Under the pieces are notes generated by a model. It saw nothing but the letters and a program-made list of their open reading frames with translations. It made no database searches and was not told the origin of the DNA. From Gremmenia infestans (lineage: Eukaryota > Ascomycota > Leotiomycetes > Helotiales > Hamatocanthoscyphaceae), in NCBI GenBank assembly GCA_032629725.1, contig JAFEVB010000032.1:620001-684000 (forward strand): 64,000 nt of DNA, given 5' to 3'. The first letter of the stretch is position 1, and each line of letters begins with the position of its first letter. This document shows positions 24,418 to 36,448 of the stretch, one piece after another. The translations under genes and the position numbers were made by a program.

Positions 24418-25743
24418 GATGGAACCTTGAGGGGGAGGGAGGGGGCTAATTGGATTCGTTGCGGGACATCTGTGACGAAGAAAGTTTGGACCATCTAAAA
24501 ATTGTGTGGCTATCCGACTTCAGCGTCCGAGACCACGAATGCCGTACTGTATACTGACAGGTGCTAAAGACATGGGGTAGGCTGATGTAGAAACAAAGCG
24601 CCGGACAAGAGACGTCTCGTTTCAAGTTCAGATCGTCAAGGCGCAGTCCTATCTGGAGGTTTTGGCCTTGGCGCGGTCTTAATGCCTTTCACCGGGAGCT
24701 TCGTCCTATCATATGATGCAAATGTCAAAATAAACTCAGAGTTATCGGCGATTGCAAGCACCCAAGCAAATCAGGCAATATCGAAGCGGCTGATTTTTGG
24801 GTTTGGCTTTCAAAATTATGGAGAGTTGATGTTTTCGGGACGTGCGTGATTGGATTGGCATTGGCTCCCGTCGTAGCTTGGCTGCAGCCGAGATGCTTCT
24901 CTGAACCTCCTCTCCTCCTCCTCTCCTTCACTCACTTCAGCTCACCAAAAAATACATCCCAACTTTTAATTGAACAATCCATCCTAAAGCTACCTGTGCC
25001 CCTAATGCTGATGCTGCCGCTGTCCGTTTTGTTTCTGTTTTCATCAACTCCTTTTTTCTTTGCATTCTTTAGATAATCCGTCCTGCTTCCGAGACGCGGG
25101 TGCTGTTCGAGCCCCCTGTCACTCTCGCCTGCATTTGGGTCTGAGACGGGTCTGGGACAAGCTTCAAAACACTCCATGTCAAGGACATTCGCCGCACACA
25201 TGGCAACCAACCACAGTGCGCTCCGTGCATCCTGCTTCCGTCCATCGTCTGGGGATCTGAAGAGAATGTCATCCCGCTTCACCCACCAAATCGTCCAAAA
25301 ACGCATTGCCGTTTGGAGGCAACCTTCATGGATACAGTCCGGACGAGGAGGACTCCGAGTAAGCTTGTCCCTCGTTTCGTGCCAGGGGTCGCCAGGAGAA
25401 CGTCCCAAGAAGCTTTCCGCTGCTGGCCCTGGCGCCCTAATTTCGTGCTTGGTTTATTATCTCATGTTCCCCGACACCACATTTGCTTTCGTCTCTTCTT
25501 CTCCATTCGTCTTGCTGTGAACACGTTCATTCACTCCCTTATTTATTTTCAGCAGCTTTTCTATCTACTATCCCGAGCAGGCCCTCGCCATTTGGCTATA
25601 CTTATTCCAAGCTTCAGACTCACAATCTTTACTCAACGAACAAGCCAAGACAACTTTGATAGTTCAGCTATTCCGCAGTGCGGCTTTCAATCTTTGCATT
25701 ATCTCCAATAACGATACCTAGTCGACTATTCTAATTTACCAAC
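24418..25743. other. Long upstream region of the cupredoxin-like gene
   Basis: 1.3 kb with no gene recognised. The 250 bases before the start codon are C/T-rich, fitting a promoter and leader of a well-expressed secreted protein. Overlapping open frames at 24932-25711 on both strands have no family resemblance. Confidence 0.5.
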
Positions 25744-26823
25744 ATGAAATTCTCCGCCGCATTAGCACTTTGCGCCGCGCCATTGGCGTTGGCCAGTTCT
25801 CTTCAGGTCGATTTGATGAAGCGAGGGGCAGTCGACGTCGAGGTTTCCCAACAACAAAGTGGTAGCTCAGGATCACAGAAGAGCAGCAGCGACAGCAAGA
25901 ACAGCAACAACAACAACAACGCTGCCAAGGGTCAGCAGTCAAGTACGTCAATAACGGAAGTGATTATTCTTTGGGTCAACAACGGTGGAAGCGCTACGAC
26001 CAGCTCCGTAAACAGCGCACAGGCAGTTGGAACGGCAGCAGCGGCAACCCATACGGTAAGATCTCAGACGCAACTTTTCTGGAACCCTTCGCTAACTTGC
26101 TCAGGTCACTGTCGGTGGAGCTGCAGGTCTTGTCTACTCACCTGAGAGCGTTGCAGCTGCCGTTGGAGATACTGTTCTTTTTACTTTCATGAGCGCCAAC
26201 CACACTGCCACTCAATCCGCCTTCACCACTCCTTGTGAAGCGCTTACTGGGGGTATTGATTCTGGCTTCATCCCCAACATCAACAACTCCGTCGTCCCAG
26301 CACCACAAATGGCTATGCAGGTCACTGTGGCCACTCCCATCTGTAAGTTGGCATATCAGTCTTCGCCACTTCCTCTCGCTAACACCTCTCAGGGTTCTAC
26401 TGCAAGCAAAAGGGCCACTGCGGAAAAGGCATGGTTTTCTCCGTCAACCCCACTGCCAACAAGACCCAAGACATGTTCAAGCAAATGGCCATTGCACAGA
26501 ACGGAACCGGAACCGCCACGGCCATCACTGGAGGCAGTTCTGCAGCCGCTGCTGCCCCAGCAGCATCCAGCGCGTCATCATCGTCTAGCTCGTCTTCCGG
26601 AAGCTCTGGAAGCATGGTCTCGTCACAGGGAACCACGAACTCAGGCGGTGTTTGCACTTGCGCTTGTCTCTGTGGCGTCGCTTCTTTCCCCAGCGCAGCT
26701 CAAGGTGTTGGTGCTTTCGGCGGAATGTCAGGTAATTACTTCCCCCTCTTCGCTTCATAGCCTATAAATCTCAATACTAACGTCTGCACAGGTGCTATGC
26801 CATTAGCCGCTCTGACAATATAG
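25744..26823 (+). CDS. Secreted serine-rich cupredoxin-like protein
   Basis: Fungal extracellular serine-rich protein with a plastocyanin-like copper fold. Exons 25744-26055, 26105-26342, 26393-26731 and 26792-26823 give 306 residues. The signal peptide is MKFSAALALCAAPLALA, followed by a Ser/Asn-rich spacer. The cupredoxin domain runs from about VTVGGAAGLVYSPESVAAAVGD. Likely type 1 copper ligands are His in MSANHTATQS, then Cys, His and Met in WFYCKQKGHCGKGM. The first half of that block depends on the exon 2/3 join (T|GG). After it come FSVNP, a Ser/Ala linker, a Cys-rich CTCACLCG stretch and a short hydrophobic end (AMPLAALTI) that could be a GPI signal. Its role in wall or copper biology is not known. 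Confidence 0.86.
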
Positions 26824-28415
26824 AGCCGTGGTATTTCCTCAGGTCCCGGATCTCCAGAATAGAAGTGAAGAGACAGGAAAAGGTTCACGTGTCGCCGTTG
26901 AGAGGCTTGATCGCGGAACCTGGAGTTGATGTGGCATTGACGGCCTGTGTTATTATTGGTATATAGGTAGTCGACTGGCTCGTTATTATTTTTTGATGGG
27001 GGAAATGGGTGGATGTGCTCTTTAATAGTATGATTGAATGGAAACCCTTACTGCATTCCGTTTTGGCGTTTTCTTGACGGTGTGGTGTGGTGCAGATAGA
27101 CGGCTTGCATTACCCTTCAATATTGCTTACATCTACAGTATCTATCATGCCTGCACCTGATAGCGATGATTCATTGTGATTCTTCCAACGTCTCTTGATC
27201 TGGACCTTTGCTTTCTATCATTCCATCTCCATTCTCCGACCTCCCGAGAGTCCCCTTACTGTATATATAACCCATGTTTAACCAAGCACAATCAATCCAG
27301 AATACGCAAACCTTTCAAGCTCTCGTCACAGTAAAGCTCATGCAAATAATCTATGGATCCTTTCGTTTCACACTCAAAACGAAATTAGCACATCCCATTT
27401 TCAACTGTGGATCGATCCATTGGGACAGACCCAACCCATCCCAGATCTCTTGTTCTTCCGTAAGCATCTACAAAGGCGTTGGCGTTCCGATACAAACTAA
27501 AATATCTACTTGATCACAACTTCACATCCTACTTCTACATCTCAGTCTAGAAACTCGGACGGGTTGGCTAATTATGATTGTTGCAGCATATCTTCCGTAT
27601 TGACAGGAAGGCCAACTTGTGAGGGAGGCTCTTAAATTCGAGAATCTGTGCAGAGTACTCGTCCTTCCATAATAGTTCTTCAAGGGATCCGATGTTGGAT
27701 TAGTGTTCTGTTGTTGCAGCGATCAGGTCCGCCGAAAACGTGAGTAAGTGATCATTTTCTTCTCGTTCTGAAGTTCCCCATTTCGACTCCGTCTTAGTGA
27801 ACTTCGCGCATATTGCATATTGCATATGATTGATTGAATGCATATATAAGGGACACGTGGTCCATGCCATGCGTTGAGAGGAAAGGCTGTAACATACACC
27901 GTCGGAGCTTGGAAGTCGCAAGATACTTTAATCGGTGGCCCAGGGTTGAGGGTGAGGAAAGCTTAGGTGGGGGACTACCATTTATGGGATGAAGAGGTGG
28001 AAGGAAGGTTTTTTGAGAGTCGTATAGTATGGATTCTTACTCATGCTGGCAAAAGTCATGGGTACCGCCTGGATTGGATTTTTGGGTGTTGCATGTATCC
28101 AAGAAATGCCCGCGCTTGCCAGTATTTCTTGTTCCATGGAAAGCCATAATAGATACTACAAAAGCACGCCTCGTTCCAAAAAGTCAGGACTTCGCTCGAC
28201 AATTAGAAGCTTCTTCACCAAGAGGCGCAGATCAGTAATTGCAGAATCTTGGTGAAAAGACATTGATTCTCCCAAACCACGCATTCTAAAAGTGTATCAA
28301 ACAAACTCTCGCCATGCTCCAATTGCTCACTCAATATTGATTCATAAAACGTGTCCGACTCGTCTCGTCATGACATTCTCCTATCGTATCGTCGGCGCTT
28401 CCGTCTCACAGTCGT
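26824..28415. other. Gene-free region between cupredoxin-like gene and SERF gene
   Basis: 1.6 kb with no recognisable gene, tRNA or repeat array. Short open frames (27274-27513, 27967-28255) have no family resemblance. Confidence 0.5.
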
Positions 28416-28825
28416 CTATTTCTTCTTGGGTGCACCAGCAGCGCCGCCGTCGGCGAGTTTCTTTGCATCGGCTAGAAAGAAAAAAGGTTAATTAGCATGT
28501 GTTAATTATGCAGTTGCTGGTTGGTGTGAAAACATGGGATTTTTGGGCGTGTGAGGGTGGGATGGAATATGTATGTACCGGCAGCTTGCTTCTGCCTCAT
28601 CTTCTCAGCGACCTTTTCCTTTTCGCGCTGCATCTCAGAGCCGGTCATGGCATTGCCTTTTTTCTACAAAACGAGTCAGCACAGCACAGCACACCGACTT
28701 ATCTGTCTTTCATGCACGCGCATGGGGCATTAATATAGATAGAAGGGGCAGGGCTTGCGTACCTGATCAGCCAGTTTCTTCTGGTTGGCTTCACGAGCCT
28801 TGTCACGCTGGTTACCTCTGGCCAT
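28416..28825 (-). CDS. SERF / 4F5 family small protein
   Basis: Very small gene found by reading the minus strand. Exons 28825-28763, 28663-28579 and 28471-28416 give 67 residues. The N-terminus MARGNQRDKAREANQKK is the family signature. It continues into KKGNAMTGSEMQREKEK and ends GGAAGAPKKK. All four splice sites are GT/AG with TAG acceptors. SERF proteins are highly charged, disordered and cytosolic or nuclear; animal relatives promote protein aggregation. The role of the fungal ones is unknown. The nearest neighbour is over 1.2 kb away. Confidence 0.88.
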
Positions 28826-30094
28826 CTTGAGTGTCTGCAATTCTGTGAGAGAGGTTCGTGGTTGTTTGCGCGCCGGCGTGGGTGTAGCTCGGTATTCGGT
28901 CAAGGCTGAGAAAAAGTTGGGTGGGCCAGGCCAGGCTCTCGAAATAGAAATTCGGGATTAGTCAGTCATCTTTATCTTGTACCTAGACTAGAGCAGCGTA
29001 GCCGCGCCTTGCCGCCAAAGTTGTTGGCGCGCGCTCTCGCTCTTCATTAGAAGGTTCAAACAAACGACTTTTAATTTAATCACGAGGTGAGAGCCTTCAA
29101 ATGTAGGTACTTACTATTTCCGTGCTGGCATCGGGAGTCAGGACTTTTGCCACAGAGATCAGGCTCGACTTGGACTTGGATTTGGACTTTTCAACTTGAA
29201 ACATTCTCCTGAAGCACTCATATCCAATAACTTCACAGCAGTCACTGGCCTTGAAACATCTCACTGGGAGCTCACCGCATAAGATCTCTTGTCTTGGCAC
29301 CTATGCAAGCGCTGGTTCCAGGGTTGATTGGGCGCGAATGGAAGATGTATTCCCTGGATGATGGCTGTCCACGCATTTCTCGCATGCAAACCTCCTGGAC
29401 TTGCTTCTAAGACATTGAGGACAGCGTCAATAGCCTCGCGATGAGGCCTTTGGAGTTCCAGACACACGTTCACCCTCAGTCCGTGCTACAGCCAGCTTCA
29501 TCCAATTGTTTCTTGCGAAACTCGCTCTACCCACCGTGCCTTTGTTCGCGCTCTGAAGCATGGTATGGTCGAAGAACTTCCCTTCCACTAGAATGTTATT
29601 GGATGTCCTCGAAGCTTTCTTTATAAAAGATTCACGCTAAGATCTTTGGAACAGAGGCATAATTCCCCACAATGATTCCCATAATAGCAGACGTGACTCC
29701 GGTCTCAAAGAGTGGGCGTCGTCAGTTTCTTCATATTCACTGTTCTGCCCACCTTTCCATTGTCTTCCTATTGTCCATTCACGACAAAAGACTTTCCCCT
29801 CGTTGTTCTATTCATAACAATGAGGTTCGTGCTACAATAGCAGGCTTCTATCTTTTCTTCTAATCTTACATTTTCTATAACTTTAACAACCTTTATTCCC
29901 TCCCACGATCTTTCATCTCAGACACCGTACCACCATTTTTGAATCGACTTCAACCCCTATCTACTGCAGGCAGTAAACTTCATTCCACTACTACAAACTT
30001 CTTCCAATACCGTAAGTCTTCAAGTCCCCGAAACATCATCTGAATCATCCTGACAGTGTAGATTTGACCCCACGTCCACATATCATAATACACC
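28826..30094. other. Upstream regions of the SERF and four-helix membrane protein genes
   Basis: No gene recognised. GTAAGTC at 30012 and a TAG at about 30060 suggest a short intron in the leader of the membrane-protein gene. A minus-strand open frame at 29261-29473 looks protein-like by eye but starts without ATG and stops just upstream, so it is not called. Confidence 0.45.
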
Positions 30095-30946
30095 ATGAAG
30101 ATGTTCTCCCCAAATACCGGAAACAAAATGGCCGGCGGCGGTTACATTACGTTGAACATCATTCGGGTACTCAACATCATCTCTCTCCTGCTGGTTGCCG
30201 TTGCCAGTTGGGTCATGCTTGTCATGACAGTCAAGACTTCCAACTTTTTCTTCTTTGACGGAGTATCACATCTCATCACAAGCGTCGTTGCACTCTTTCT
30301 CATCGTCTCTGAGCTTAACGTCTGGACGAACTACTTCGCAAAGAACTGGCCAAATCTGGGGCCTGACTCTGGCTTTGTCTGTCTCGGAGTCGCAATGGTC
30401 GTCCTCGGTTTCAACATCTTAGGGAATCTCAACAAAGGAGCAACCAGCGTCGAAAACCTCGGCTTGCCCCTTTGGCGCGTAGTCATCGCGTCCGGGATTC
30501 TCTCATCCCTGATCGGCTTCTTCAACATCATTGCCACCTACATCTTCTCGAACTCAAAGCTGAACATCACCGGCCGTCAAGTCCGTGGCAATGGCGCAAC
30601 CACCTTCCCGAAAAATGCCAAGGATAACTTCAGCATGTCTAGTGGCTCAACACGCAAGTCTGAGAACACTATCCTCCCAAGGTACCAACCACCTCCGAGC
30701 CCACCTCAAGAGGAACGACGAAAGTCCCGCTTCGGCTTCCATCTTCCCATCCGCATGTCCATGATCGGGAAGCCCCAGCACGCAACTCAGGGCAGCGAAC
30801 AGTTCTCGAAATGGGATGACCGAAGCTCGCCCGTCGTGCCAGAGGTTCAACGTCCACCTACTGCCTTGCACCCAATGCACGCTGCAGGGCCAGTATACCC
30901 ACCGTCATCACGGTACAGCGTGGTCAGCAATATGACGAGATTTTGA
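30095..30946 (+). CDS. Four-helix membrane protein (fungal DUF7598-like)
   Basis: Single exon, 283 residues. Four hydrophobic segments fall near residues 21-43, 50-70, 92-111 and 124-148, with a short hydrophilic loop containing NYFAKNWPNLGPDSGF between helices 2 and 3. The C-terminal ~130 residues are hydrophilic, rich in Pro, Ser and Arg (RYQPPPSPPQEERRKSRFG) and probably cytosolic. The layout matches a family of uncharacterised Pezizomycotina membrane proteins; the DUF number is from memory and unchecked. An alternative start is the second in-frame ATG before AGGGYITLN. No catalytic motif is visible. A leader intron just upstream supports real transcription. Confidence 0.75.
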   Translation: MKMFSPNTGNKMAGGGYITLNIIRVLNIISLLLVAVASWVMLVMTVKTSNFFFFDGVSHLITSVVALFLIVSELNVWTNYFAKNWPNLGPDSGFVCLGVAMVVLGFNILGNLNKGATSVENLGLPLWRVVIASGILSSLIGFFNIIATYIFSNSKLNITGRQVRGNGATTFPKNAKDNFSMSSGSTRKSENTILPRYQPPPSPPQEERRKSRFGFHLPIRMSMIGKPQHATQGSEQFSKWDDRSSPVVPEVQRPPTALHPMHAAGPVYPPSSRYSVVSNMTRF

Positions 30947-31686
30947 GGCGTTGAAGGAGAGGACCGAGTTTTGCATTAGAAGGCGTTATGGGAGTTTACT
31001 TTGGCCTTTCCTTGGAAATACCCGCTCCTTGCGAAGCACTGGTTTCTTATTTCAAGGGAGGAGTTCCTGGGGTGAATGGGATGGTAGCGTGGCGCTTTGT
31101 ACACATCGTAAAATGATTTTTGCATCACAACGAAAAATAATAAATTAAAATACTTGTTCCTAAAGTGGAGATGTAAAATGTGATGTATCGAATTCCCCAA
31201 CATGTCTTAGACGGAAGTGGCTGCAGAGCCGCGAACACACTTCATGTCCTTATCCTCAAACTACGCTGTGATTCGATTCCCGATTTTTGATTGAAAGACT
31301 GAATAATGATTCATAAAGAATATACTTCTTGCAGGTTCAACCTAGAGGCGGATTTCCCATCTATATACCCTTTCTCCACACTTTATCATTTCATTCAATT
31401 CTCCAGACCTTAAAAGACTTTGGTATCGGATCTTCATTCATTCCAAGAACCCCGAATATACAATATTGAGAGAGTTGAAGGAATGAAGTTACATCAGTCA
31501 CTCTGCTTCGGGCCCAAGCTTCGACGCGGGGTCTAGATTAGTACGTCTTCTCCCCACCACACCGCATCTTTAAGTTTTTGGAATACCTAACCCCCCTCCC
31601 TCTATATGCTTCTATTCAGACAGCGCGCTACCTCCTTCATACCCACCCATATCCCAAACTTCGTACCCCATCGTCGCGCATACAAA
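30947..31686. other. Intergenic region upstream of guanylate kinase
   Basis: No gene recognised. The last 150 bases before the GUK1 start are C/T-rich. Confidence 0.5.
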
Positions 31687-32571
31687 ATGGCTCCAGGTAC
31701 ATCCCATCCATCCCTTCCCTCCCCTTTTCTCCCCAGCATTCCCCAGCTCCTCCCACACCCCTCTTAACCCTCCCACCACAGTCCCCACCTCCCTCCGCCC
31801 AATCGTCATATCCGGCCCCTCAGGTGTCGGCAAAGGGACGCTCTACTCACGGCTCCTAAAAAACCACCCCTCGCTCTTCACAACCTCCATCTCGCACACG
31901 ACACGCGCGCCGCGCCCCGGCGAGACGCGAGATGTGGATTACTACTACATCACGATGCCGGAGTTCGAGCAGCTGATTAAGGAGGATGCGTTTGTGGAGC
32001 ATGCGAAGTTTGGCGATAATAGGTATGGGACGAGTAAGAAGATGATTGCGGAGATGGGGGATTTGGGGAAGGTGGTTGTGTTGGATATTGAGATGGAGGT
32101 TAGTTTGCTCTTGTTCCCTTATAGTCCTTTCAATACGAAAAGCAAAAGGAAAATCGAATCAAGACAAGTCAAGATAAGATCTAGAGAATTCATGCTTTTC
32201 ATACAATTGGGACGGTCATACAATCCGGACGTTTGCTAATCACATCACTACAGGGCGTCAAGCAAATCAAAACATCCTCTATCCCCGCCCGCTTCGTCTT
32301 CATCCAACCCCCCTCCATGGCCGAACTCGAATCGCGCCTCCGAGGCCGCGGCACCGAGAAGGAGGAGAGCATACAGAAGCGTCTGGCGCAGGCGAAGAAC
32401 GAGATGGATTATGCGGCGACGCCCGGCGCGCATGATTTGATTATTGTGAATGATGAGATCGAAAAGGCGTATCAGGAGCTCGAGGCGTTTATCTTTAAGG
32501 GGGAGGAGGAGAAGACGCAGGATCAGGGGGCGAGGGATGGGGAGAAGGCCGGGGAGAGCGTTGAGGACTGA
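31687..32571 (+). CDS. GUK1: Guanylate kinase
   Basis: Converts GMP plus ATP to GDP plus ADP, an essential cytosolic step in GTP synthesis. Exons 31687-31696, 31782-32098 and 32254-32571 give 214 residues. Exon 1 is only ten bases (MAP and one base of the next codon). The P-loop is ISGPSGVGKGT. The GMP-binding block is SISHTTRAPRPGETRDVDYY with the next block FGDNRYGTSK. The Walker B-like VVLDIEMEGVKQIK is rebuilt across intron 2, and the lid is RLRGRGTEKEESI. The C-terminus has ~25 extra Glu/Lys/Asp-rich residues beyond the usual end. It converges with CDC10. Confidence 0.97.
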
Positions 32572-33021
32572 GTGCGAGGATTGAGGTGGAATTGCTTTGG
32601 AGTTAGTTTCATTGGGATAGCATGGAGAGAAAATTTTGGCATTGCTGTCTATAGATAGATAGGTCTTGAGCCTAGGAGCATACTGTTGTTTTGTTACTGC
32701 ATATAGATCACATTGCAAAATACTGGGCTATGGAAGCTCTTTTCAAAAAGCCTTGATGCTCCCATTTTATAACGCTCTCAGAAAACCGTGCTGAAACTTT
32801 ACTAGTGAAACAAATTCTCAATTAGAGAAGGCTAATTAGGCAAAGAAGAAATATGGAGAATTTCAGAGACAAAGTAAAGCCCCAGGTATGTCAAAAGCAG
32901 CCAAATTAATCGCTCTCCTTAGCCTGCTCAAGGAAATCCATGAAGTCGCTTTTGCACAGATACCGCGCGCCAATCATAAACAACTGCTCCTCTCGCGCCT
33001 CTTTCTCCGTAGGTACACCGC
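32572..33021. other. Intergenic region between convergent GUK1 and CDC10
   Basis: 3' flanks of two convergent genes. AT-rich, nothing else recognised. Confidence 0.5.
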
Positions 33022-34171
33022 CTAGTAGCCGTTCATCGTCATTCTCTGGGAGTTTCTACTGAGTTCTCTATCGGCTGCTGGGCTGATAGGTCGGCTACCA
33101 GTGTGTCCACCACCTGCCGCGCTGCTTTCCTTAAGTGCAAGCAATTGCTTGGCACGGAAAGTCTCGTAGTGGATTTGAGATGTTGTTTCGATCAAATCTT
33201 GAAGATGGGTACGGGTGAGGAAGTTTCGGAGGTAGACGAATTCGCAATGGTTCTCATCCTCAACGTTGATGACTCCCCATCTGTTTTGGCGTCCACGGAC
33301 TTGCTTGCCTCCAACAATGATAGACTTCTCAGATCCAACAACAGCAAAGGGGATGATGTTCTGAATACAATATTAGTCGAATCCAGGTAATGCAGTTGCA
33401 CAACATACCTTGATCTGGGCATTCAAAGCCCGCTCCTCCTCATCGAACTCATCGTTATCGTAAGGGAACATCTTCAGGTTGTGGAAAGCAAACTCCTCCT
33501 TTATGCGCTCCTTGAATGCGCTTCTCTCTTCAAGGGTCAAGGAATCGGACTTGGCAATGACTGGGACGACATTGACAACATCTGAGAGCTTCTTCAAGAC
33601 AACGATATCAATTGGCTTCAAGGCATGACCTGAGGGTTGGATGAAGAAGAGGCAGCAGTGAATCCGGGTGTCTTGAATATATCGCTCGCGCTGAGCTGTG
33701 AGTTCCTTTCGCAGGTATGCAGAGTGCTGGTCTTTGATGTACTTGACAATTGGGTCCCAGCATCTGTCGTTGTTGACCTGGTCGCCATATCCTGGGGTAT
33801 CAACGATGTTCAATCGCAGACGAACGCCATTTTCCTCGATAACGTGAGAGACAGTTTGTATCTCGGTGGTCGATCGTACTGGCTCATCGGGAGCGAGTCT
33901 TCCTTTCGAGTCGATCAGGTGCGAAGCAAAGATGGTGTTAATGAGGGTCGACTTTCCGAGACCAGTTTGTCCTGAAGTTACAAAAGTCAGAGAATGCGCC
34001 GTAGAAGATGGGACATGCCATTGCCATGTGCAACTCACCAACGCAGATGACATTGAATTGGAAACCGCGCTTCAACAGCTTGCGCTCAATTTGCGTTGTG
34101 ATGCTGTCGAAACCAACGTGGCTTCGTGGGTACACCGATTGTTGGGGTGCGTGTCTATCCATGGTGGCCAT
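33022..34171 (-). CDS. CDC10: Septin Cdc10 (AspD-type)
   Basis: GTP-binding septin forming hetero-oligomeric filaments at septa and hyphal tips. Exons 34171-34039, 33971-33409 and 33360-33022 give 344 residues. The start SHVGFDSITTQIERKLLKRG is typical of Cdc10 rather than Cdc3, Cdc11 or Cdc12. G1 is GQTGLGKST (rebuilt across intron 1), G3 is DTPGYGD and G4 is AKSD. The septin-unique element includes RGRQNRWGVINVED and ETTSQIHYE. As in yeast Cdc10, the protein ends soon after the septin-unique element, without a C-terminal coiled coil. It is divergent to MRPL32. Confidence 0.95.
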
Positions 34172-34494
34172 ATCTGCTGCAGAGGAGTTGAAGAAAACGA
34201 ATGATTCTTCAAAAGGTGTTTATGACTGGGGAAGATCCGACGTTGACGTTGGTTGGAATTTCGAAAATGAACAGTTGCACCTCCGTGTACAAGTATACAA
34301 ATTAATCGCGTTCTGCGAAAAAGGGGAAGGGAAGGGACGACTAACCTAAAGTGGATACTAGCGCCATGCACGTTAAAGTGTAGCGCAACCTTAAAGCCTC
34401 AGAAAGATTTCAAGTTCAGTGGTGTTGTTTTTCAAGGCAATTAAGTGGTAAATCATTTAATCGCATCTCCCAAGGCCAGCTGCCGATAGTCGCG
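34172..34494. promoter_or_regulatory. Divergent promoter region of CDC10 and MRPL32
   Basis: 323 bases between two divergent start codons must hold both promoters. No specific element recognised. Confidence 0.45.
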
Positions 34495-35050
34495 ATGGCT
34501 TCAGCTCACGTAACAGCCCGTTCGATCCTCTCATCCTTCCTCCCTCGCTTGTCTGCATCAACAGCATCAACGACCTCAAGGAACACCGTCCTCTTTTCCC
34601 GACAGCTTTCCCTCCCACTGCTTCCGAGATTAGCATTCGCCATCCCTTCAGCGATTCAACTCAATGTCCCAGGACTACTTGAAGGGATCTGGGAGTCTAT
34701 CCTACGAGCTGTGCCAAAGAAGAAGACTTCGCATATGAAACAGAGGTCTCGACGGTTGGCAGGAAAGGGTTTGAAGGATGTGACATCTCTAAACAAGTGC
34801 TCTGCATGTGGGAATGTTAAGAGGGCGCATTACCTTTGTCCGTTTTGCGTCGCGGGTAAGCTTCCCATGCATTGTAGCAATTTCGGTCTCTAATTCTTGA
34901 ACAGAAATAAAGAACTTCAAGGAGCCGAAGAAGATCCAGGCTAAGGAGCTGGCGGAGGCTGAGCTGAAGAATAGGGCGTCGGAGGAGCCGGTAGATGGAA
35001 AGGTGGAAGATCAAAAGAAGGAAAAGAAGGGAAATGTAAAGGTGGAATGA
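34495..35050 (+). CDS. MRPL32: Mitochondrial large-subunit ribosomal protein bL32m
   Basis: Zinc-binding protein of the mitochondrial large ribosomal subunit; in yeast it is matured by the m-AAA protease. Exons 34495-34855 and 34905-35050 give 168 residues. The targeting N-terminus is rich in Ser, Arg and Ala with no acidic residue for over 60 residues. The conserved VPKKKTSHMKQRSRR block is followed by the zinc ribbon CSACGNVKRAHYLCPFC. The second exon adds a Lys/Glu-rich tail. The intron interrupts right after the zinc ribbon (VA|EIKNF). Confidence 0.93.
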
Positions 35051-35366
35051 TGTTCGGGCATTGAAAGGAGGATAGCTGTGAGTGGCATTGCATTAGCATG
35101 AGGCGTTTGGCATCTAGGAATCCCTGAGAAATCGATCCTATGGTTGGTAGAGTTTGTATAAAAACTGTATACTAAATGTAGTACTACTTCTACCTCGAAA
35201 TGATGCTTTTGTAATAGAGTGAAACAAAATTTAAAAGGTCAATTCTGGTTCATGGGACTATAAAAATATATCCAGCTACGACCCCTCCACAGATCTACAA
35301 ACTTCAACAACACCGCGCCCAATATACCACAACACCTTCAACCACATTATCTATGTATCGGTGACA
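35051..35366. other. Intergenic region upstream of SKI8
   Basis: Holds the 3' flank of MRPL32 and the promoter of SKI8. AT-rich, nothing specific recognised. Confidence 0.45.
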
Positions 35367-36448
35367 ATGGTATTTGAATACTTGCCACTGTGTGACAAAT
35401 GCTAACCATCTCAGTCTAAACAATACCTTACAACACATACGGTCGATGACGGTAAACACCAAGCTACCCCTCCAAGAACCCCCAAGTTGACCACCCAAAG
35501 CACACATCACCGACATCTTCTCCCTAGCCGTAACACCCACACAAGTCCTCTCCGCATCAGGCGCCTCCTCCATAAAAGTCCACTCCACTACAACCCCCGA
35601 CATCCCCCTCGCGCAAACCCTCACCAACGCCCACAAACTCGGCTGCCACCACATCGTCACCTCTCGCAACGGGCGTATCGCTGCCAGCGCCGGTTTCGGC
35701 GGCGAAGTGAAGATCTGGAACATCTTGGAATCGGAAGAATGGGAAGAAGCAGGCAAGATTGTGGACGGGAATAAGGCTGGTGAGATCTGGGCTATTGCGT
35801 TGAGTGAGGATGGACAGTTTTTGGCGGCTACGACGTATGATGGGCGTATTAATGTGTGGGACTTGGTAGCGGAGAGAAAGAAGATCAGGGAGTACGAGAC
35901 GAAAGGGAGCTTTGGTATGTGTATTGACATTAGTCGGGATGGGAGGTTTACGGCGAGTGGGCATGAGAATGGGGCGGTCTATGTGTTTAATAATGATACG
36001 GGAAGGATGTTACATTCGTTGCCTGGTGAGTGTTCTCTGGCTTTTACGGAAAGGGGAATTGCTAATCGGAGTAGGTCTGGTGAAGCCTGTACGGACGGTG
36101 GCCTTTTCACCAGCGGGAACTCGTTTGGCTGCTGCAGGGGATGCAAGAGTCATTGCGTTGTATGATGTTCAACATGGGGAGCAAGTTGCGGATTTGACGG
36201 GCCACTCGGCGTGGATCTTTTCCGTTGACTGGAGTGATACTGGCGAGTATCTGCTTAGTGGTTCGTTTGATGGGAAGGTCAAGGTCTGGTCTATTGATAG
36301 GAGAGTTTGCGTGGCTACACATAGCGAGACGGACAAGACGTTATGGTGCGTGAAGTGGTTGCCAAAAGTTGGGAATAAGAGTGAGGCTTTTGCTACTGCG
36401 GGTGCAAATCGAAGTATCTCCTTCTACAGAGAGGCAACTGGGGGCTAA
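35367..36448 (+). CDS. SKI8: WD-repeat protein Ski8 (Rec14/WDR61 type)
   Basis: WD40 propeller subunit of the Ski complex (3'-5' mRNA decay with the exosome); also acts in meiotic recombination in yeasts. Four exons: 35367-35369, 35415-35451, 35501-36025 and 36075-36448, for 312 residues. The first coding exon is just ATG, followed by a 45-base GT..AG intron. Splicing gives MSKQYLTTHTVDDAHITDIF, the usual N-terminus. Exon 3 starts DIFSLAVTPTQVLSASG and carries repeats ending VKIWN, INVWD and VYVFN. Exon 4 has LTGHSAWIFSVDWSDTGEYL and VKVWS. Another exosome component, RRP4, is in this window. The reading needs every small exon, as the next in-frame ATG lies deep in the propeller. Confidence 0.92.

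Noticed and set aside
24932..25711. Overlapping open frames on both strands upstream of the cupredoxin-like gene
   Set aside because: No family resemblance. They overlap each other and sit in the likely promoter and leader.
29261..29473. Minus-strand frame with protein-like composition (AIDAVLNVLEASPGG)
   Set aside because: It has no ATG and an in-frame stop just upstream, and no neighbouring exon could be joined to extend it.
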